DNA from: Rhynchopus euleeides
Lineage: Eukaryota; Euglenozoa; Diplonemea; Diplonemida; Diplonemidae
Direction of reading: 5' to 3'
Length of the DNA stretch: 64,000 bases
Assembly: GCA_963210315.1 (NCBI GenBank)
Contig: OY723296.1
Location: 1,860,001-1,924,000 of the forward strand
Position numbers and translations under genes: made by a program
In this document: piece by piece, positions 61,192-64,000 of the stretch
How positions within the stretch are numbered: position 1 is the stretch's first letter
How the letters are laid out: each line of letters starts with the position of its first letter
Notes under the pieces: model-generated
Databases searched by the model: none
Told to the model about the DNA's origin: nothing
What the model saw: only the letters and a program-made list of their open reading frames with translations

Positions 61192-63622
61192 ATGTCTCTC
61201 CTGGCGATGCCGTTCCTGATCATCAACTATGGGGGTGAGATGATCTACATTCTGGAGCAGCGGCTGCACAGCCAGCAGATCAAGGCTGAGAAGGCGCAAA
61301 AGGTGTGTGTTGATCACTTTTTAGGTGGGTTAACCCTGCACGGGTCCTAGCCCACTCCTGTCTGTGTGTTATAATTGGTGGAAAATCCTGGACAGTCGAC
61401 CTGACCCCTTCCTTTATTAGGCGTGGGGTCAAGAAACGCAAGGATCGCAAAAAAGGAAGAAAGAACAACAGAGGATGTTGCTCGCGCGGCATGCGGCCCC
61501 GCATTCCGATTCCGTGCTGAGTGTTCTGCACGGAATCGGCTAGCTCTCCATCGCCACGAGGCTCGCCAGCAGCCTCGGCGGGACGAGCGACATCTCATCC
61601 ACGACGACGACGTCCAGTTGCGCCCAGCGATTCCGGACAGCCTCAGGCGGAACGTGCGACGTCTGCACACCCGACTCCGCGAAGCCCCGCACGTTGCAGA
61701 AACGATGGAGTGTCACACCTCCCACCGTCTGCGCGGCAGAATTGGAGAAGGCCGCCTTCTGCATGCGGTGGCCGAACTCTGCGACGAGGGGCTGCAGGAA
61801 CCTCGTGACGACGTAGCTCTTGCCTGAGCCACCCTCGCCGTGCAGCACCAGACGCAGGCAGTCAGCCGGACACAGCACGCCAGTCCGATGTTTGATGAGG
61901 ACGTCGAGGCATGCGAGTCTTCTCCGTGAACGAGAAATTCGGCGCAGTGGGTAGAGGGGTGAGGCCCTCACACCCGCCAAGCGGTTCTGCACACATTCAT
62001 GGTTGACTTTCCCAAAAAGGAGTGCCTCGACCGGCTGAAGTCCACCATGCATCATACAAACCACCCCTGCCCCCACCCCCCGCACAGGTGCTGCACGATC
62101 TGACGCGTGCTCTTTTCAACGAGGCGTTCATCAGCGAGCTGCTGCGCCCGCAGAAGCTGTACTCTGCTGACCAGACACGCGATGTCTGCGACAAGCTCGC
62201 CCAGAGCTCCATCATGAAGCTGAGCACCGACTCGATGGACAAGCTGTTCGACCTCGTCGTGATGGGCGTCAAATACCAGGTCATGTCCGTGCAGCACCCG
62301 TGCGAGCTGATCGACGTGACGCTGAACCACATCGACTACATCGCGAAGCTGGGGAAGCAGTCCTCCACTACCGCGGATGCGATGGAGAAGGGCCGCACAG
62401 CGTTTGTCGAGTTTGCGCGCAACCTCCGCGCATCGGAGTACGCACAGGTGTGTCCCATGGGGTGGCTGCTGTGCTGGGCTGTGCCCAGCGCCTGTCAGAT
62501 GATGCTGTTTTGGAAGTGGGGTGGTGGTGGTGGTGGTGGTGGCGGGGTGCATGGTGTTGTCTGAGAGGCTGTGTTTGCCACCCCACCCCACTCCTCCTTG
62601 GCAGGTGCGGCAAGCGCTGCTTGACTTCTCGATCCGGAAGCGCGTCAAAGTGTCCCTCTTCCTGCAAGAGAAGATGCAGCACCACGACGGCCGGTTCGTC
62701 ATCAACGCAGGCGGGCCGCTGCCTAACGAGGAGACGGTGAAGACCCCCGGGTCTATTCGTTACGAAGACGGCACCTCCGATGCATTCAGCTATCCCCTCG
62801 CCAGCGAGCTCAGGCCCAAACTCACAGGCAACCCCTATGACTCGGAAACTCGCGACTCTACTCTCGGGCAGAACTTCTACACCGTCGACCGGTATGGCTT
62901 GTGATGCCCTCGCTGTTGCCTGCCACAACACAAAATCTATCGCGTGCCAACTGTTCGGATCCCTGTCACAAGACCTCAGACATCAGCCTCCAGTTGATGG
63001 GCCCTTTCATGATGCAAGGTGCCAGACCCACCCAACCACCGCCACCCACCGCAGGAAAAAGCCTCAATCGCCAGCTCAGGCAGAACCAGCGAAGGCGGCA
63101 GCTCCTCGTCACGGCACGTCTGGGAGTGCAACCGCTGCGTCTTCTGCGAAGGGCGAATTCTGTGCAGGGGCTGCAGAGCTGAACGCGCTCGGGACGCTTC
63201 TGGGGGTGTCAGCCGAGAAGCCTTCTGCGCAGTACTTCCGCGTGTCGCTGTTCGACGAGGCGCAGGACTCGGTATGTCCTAGGGTGGAGTGGGTCGAGGG
63301 CGGTATCTCTCTCAGCCGTTTCCCCGGGTCTTCAAAAGCCGCAGAAGGGGGCACCGCCTTTATGCATTGGTTGCAGATGTTTGCCGCCACCCATCCCACC
63401 ACCCCCACACCCCGCCCCTCTTCACACCACCTGCCACAGGGCGGTGCGCCTGCCGGGAGCGCGGCCAACACGGAGGTGATCACCATCCCACGGATGCAGC
63501 GGGAAGAGCTCCAAAAGTGCAACCCCGAACTGTGCAGTGTCATGGCAGGCATGGACATCAGCGGCGGGCAGGACGGCAAGACAGACGACCTGGCGGACCT
63601 GATGGATATGGCTGGTCAATGA
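61192..63622 (+). CDS. OSCP1: OSCP1 homologue, five exons
   Basis: Exons 61192-61302, 62088-62447, 62605-62891, 63055-63271 and 63440-63622 join in phase to 385 residues, the usual length of OSCP1. Introns have GT...CAG ends (donors GTGTGT, GTGTGT, GTATGG, GTATGT). The N-terminus MSLLAMPFLIINYGGEMIYI with LEQRL matches the OSCP1 start. Exon 2 has FNEAFISELLRPQKLYS, IMKLSTDSMDKLFDLVVMG and KYQVM. Exon 3 has DFSIRKRVKVSLFLQEKMQ, GRFVINAGGPLP, PGSIRY and GQNFYTVDR. The C-terminus ends GKTDDLADLMDMAGQ, like the family's Asp-Asp-Leu-Leu tail. OSCP1 is a conserved soluble protein found in ciliated eukaryotes and linked to cilia and transport, so its presence suggests a flagellate. Intron 1 (785 bases) holds a dispersed repeat and an antisense helicase fragment; intron phases are 0, 0, 2 and 0. 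Confidence 0.93.
61303..61372 (+). repeat. Dispersed repeat at the start of OSCP1 intron 1
   Basis: Matches 40326-40404. Its first bases GTGTGT are the intron 5' splice site, so the intron boundary and repeat boundary coincide. Confidence 0.8.
61507..61544. repeat. 12-bp perfect hairpin followed by CTAG
   Basis: CCGATTCCGTGC (61507-61518), ten-base loop, GCACGGAATCGG (61529-61540), then CTAG. It abuts the stop of the antisense helicase fragment. A hairpin close to a terminal CTAG is the form of Helitron 3' ends, but the helicase lies on the wrong side for this to be its own 3' end. Confidence 0.7.
61541..62000 (-). pseudogene. PIF1/Helitron-type helicase fragment in OSCP1 intron 1
   Basis: On the minus strand about 150 residues show helicase superfamily 1 motifs: a Walker A block LHGEGGSGKSYVV, AAQTVGGVTLHRF (the GG.T.H.F block of PIF1-like helicases) and a Walker B block VVVVDEMSLVPPRLLASL. 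The fragment stops at 61541-61543, directly at the hairpin, and lacks motifs III to VI, so it cannot be an active helicase. The sequence G-x-G-G-S-G-K-S followed by GGVTLHRF fits Helitron Rep/Hel helicases as well as cellular PIF1. As a stray antisense piece inside an intron, a transposon remnant is most likely. Confidence 0.72.
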
Positions 63623-64000
63623 TGCCCTTGCTGGCGTGCCGGCCTGGGGGGGGAAGAGAGGGCCCTGCTGGGGAAATCGGAGAAGCGTGGGGCAGCGCTG
63701 CGGGCCTCGGCAGCTGCGGGGCTCCATCCCACCCTTTTGTGTGCCGAACTGTGTGGGTGCTGGCCGTGTCAATGCCCCCCGCCGACACGCCCTGCGCCCA
63801 GTCTAACCATATAAAATACCGTTGCGTGGGCTGTGCACTGCACCCTCTTGAACTTGCACGGGGAATGGGGGGGGGAGGAGGAGGTGATACTGGGATAAGG
63901 AGCGGAAAGACGCCTCCTGCAGGACACCGGCACACTGTAACATAACCCACCTTCAAAGGGGGGATGCAACGAACACCCGTGAATGGGGAACCAGGGGGGA
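63623..64000. other. Intergenic to window end, no gene seen
   Basis: No protein-like frame. A G run (63868-63877) and mixed sequence up to the end of the window. Confidence 0.4.

Overview
The window is GC-rich nuclear DNA of a protist. By eye every convincing host gene (12 to 14) lies on the + strand. Most have long uninterrupted coding regions, a few have short GT...AG introns, and low-complexity Pro/Gly/Ala linkers and G or C homopolymer runs are common. Signature genes are eukaryotic: MAK16 (ribosome biogenesis), OSCP1 (a protein linked to cilia and flagella), a secreted pepsin-type protease, an ApaH-like phosphatase, and WD40, B-box, DUF4116 and ubiquitin-like modules. One-strand gene order, few introns, and tyrosine-recombinase retroelements laid out like trypanosomatid VIPER elements make a free-living euglenozoan, perhaps a diplonemid, my best guess. 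An alveolate such as a dinoflagellate relative is the main alternative. This is inference, not proof.

Layout. 1-849: 3' end of a tyrosine-recombinase (YR) retroelement cut by the window edge. 1512-14468: host genes, namely a repeat-motif protein, aspartic protease, B-box/WD40 protein copy 1, Ubl-DUF4116 protein and MAK16, with two copies of a 108-bp MITE between them. 14974-20634: a YR retroelement that looks whole, with A1-gag-YR-RT/RH-B1-A2-B2 architecture and a 17-unit minisatellite ahead of gag. 21120-24044: two membrane-anchored secretory-pathway enzymes, then at 24.34 kb a short A-B2 footprint of the first element family. 24715-27087: B-box/WD40 copy 2. 27551-44134: coiled-coil protein, Ubl-WD40 protein, Ubl/jacalin-like protein, beta-helix protein, two large low-complexity proteins, a third MITE and a 1.16-kb element bounded by 358-bp direct repeats. 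44923-55757: an unbroken satellite array of a 31-bp monomer with nested higher-order periods of 217 bp and 2728 bp. 55758-61191: a gene-poor stretch with hairpins, degenerate minus-strand reading-frame fragments, a 1258-bp element with 204-bp inverted ends, and a minisatellite. 61192-63622: a five-exon OSCP1 gene whose first intron carries an antisense PIF1/Helitron-type helicase fragment and a repeat also found at 40.3 kb.

The genes do not form an obvious pathway. Three features recur: N-terminal ubiquitin-like modules fused to unrelated repeat domains (DUF4116, WD40, jacalin-like), a recent B-box/WD40 duplication about 19 kb apart, and heavy mobile-element and satellite load. The strongest candidates for undescribed biology are the nested satellite, the two split-direct-repeat element families with a solo footprint, the 108-bp MITE family, and the long-inverted-repeat element. 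Nothing here could be checked against a database.
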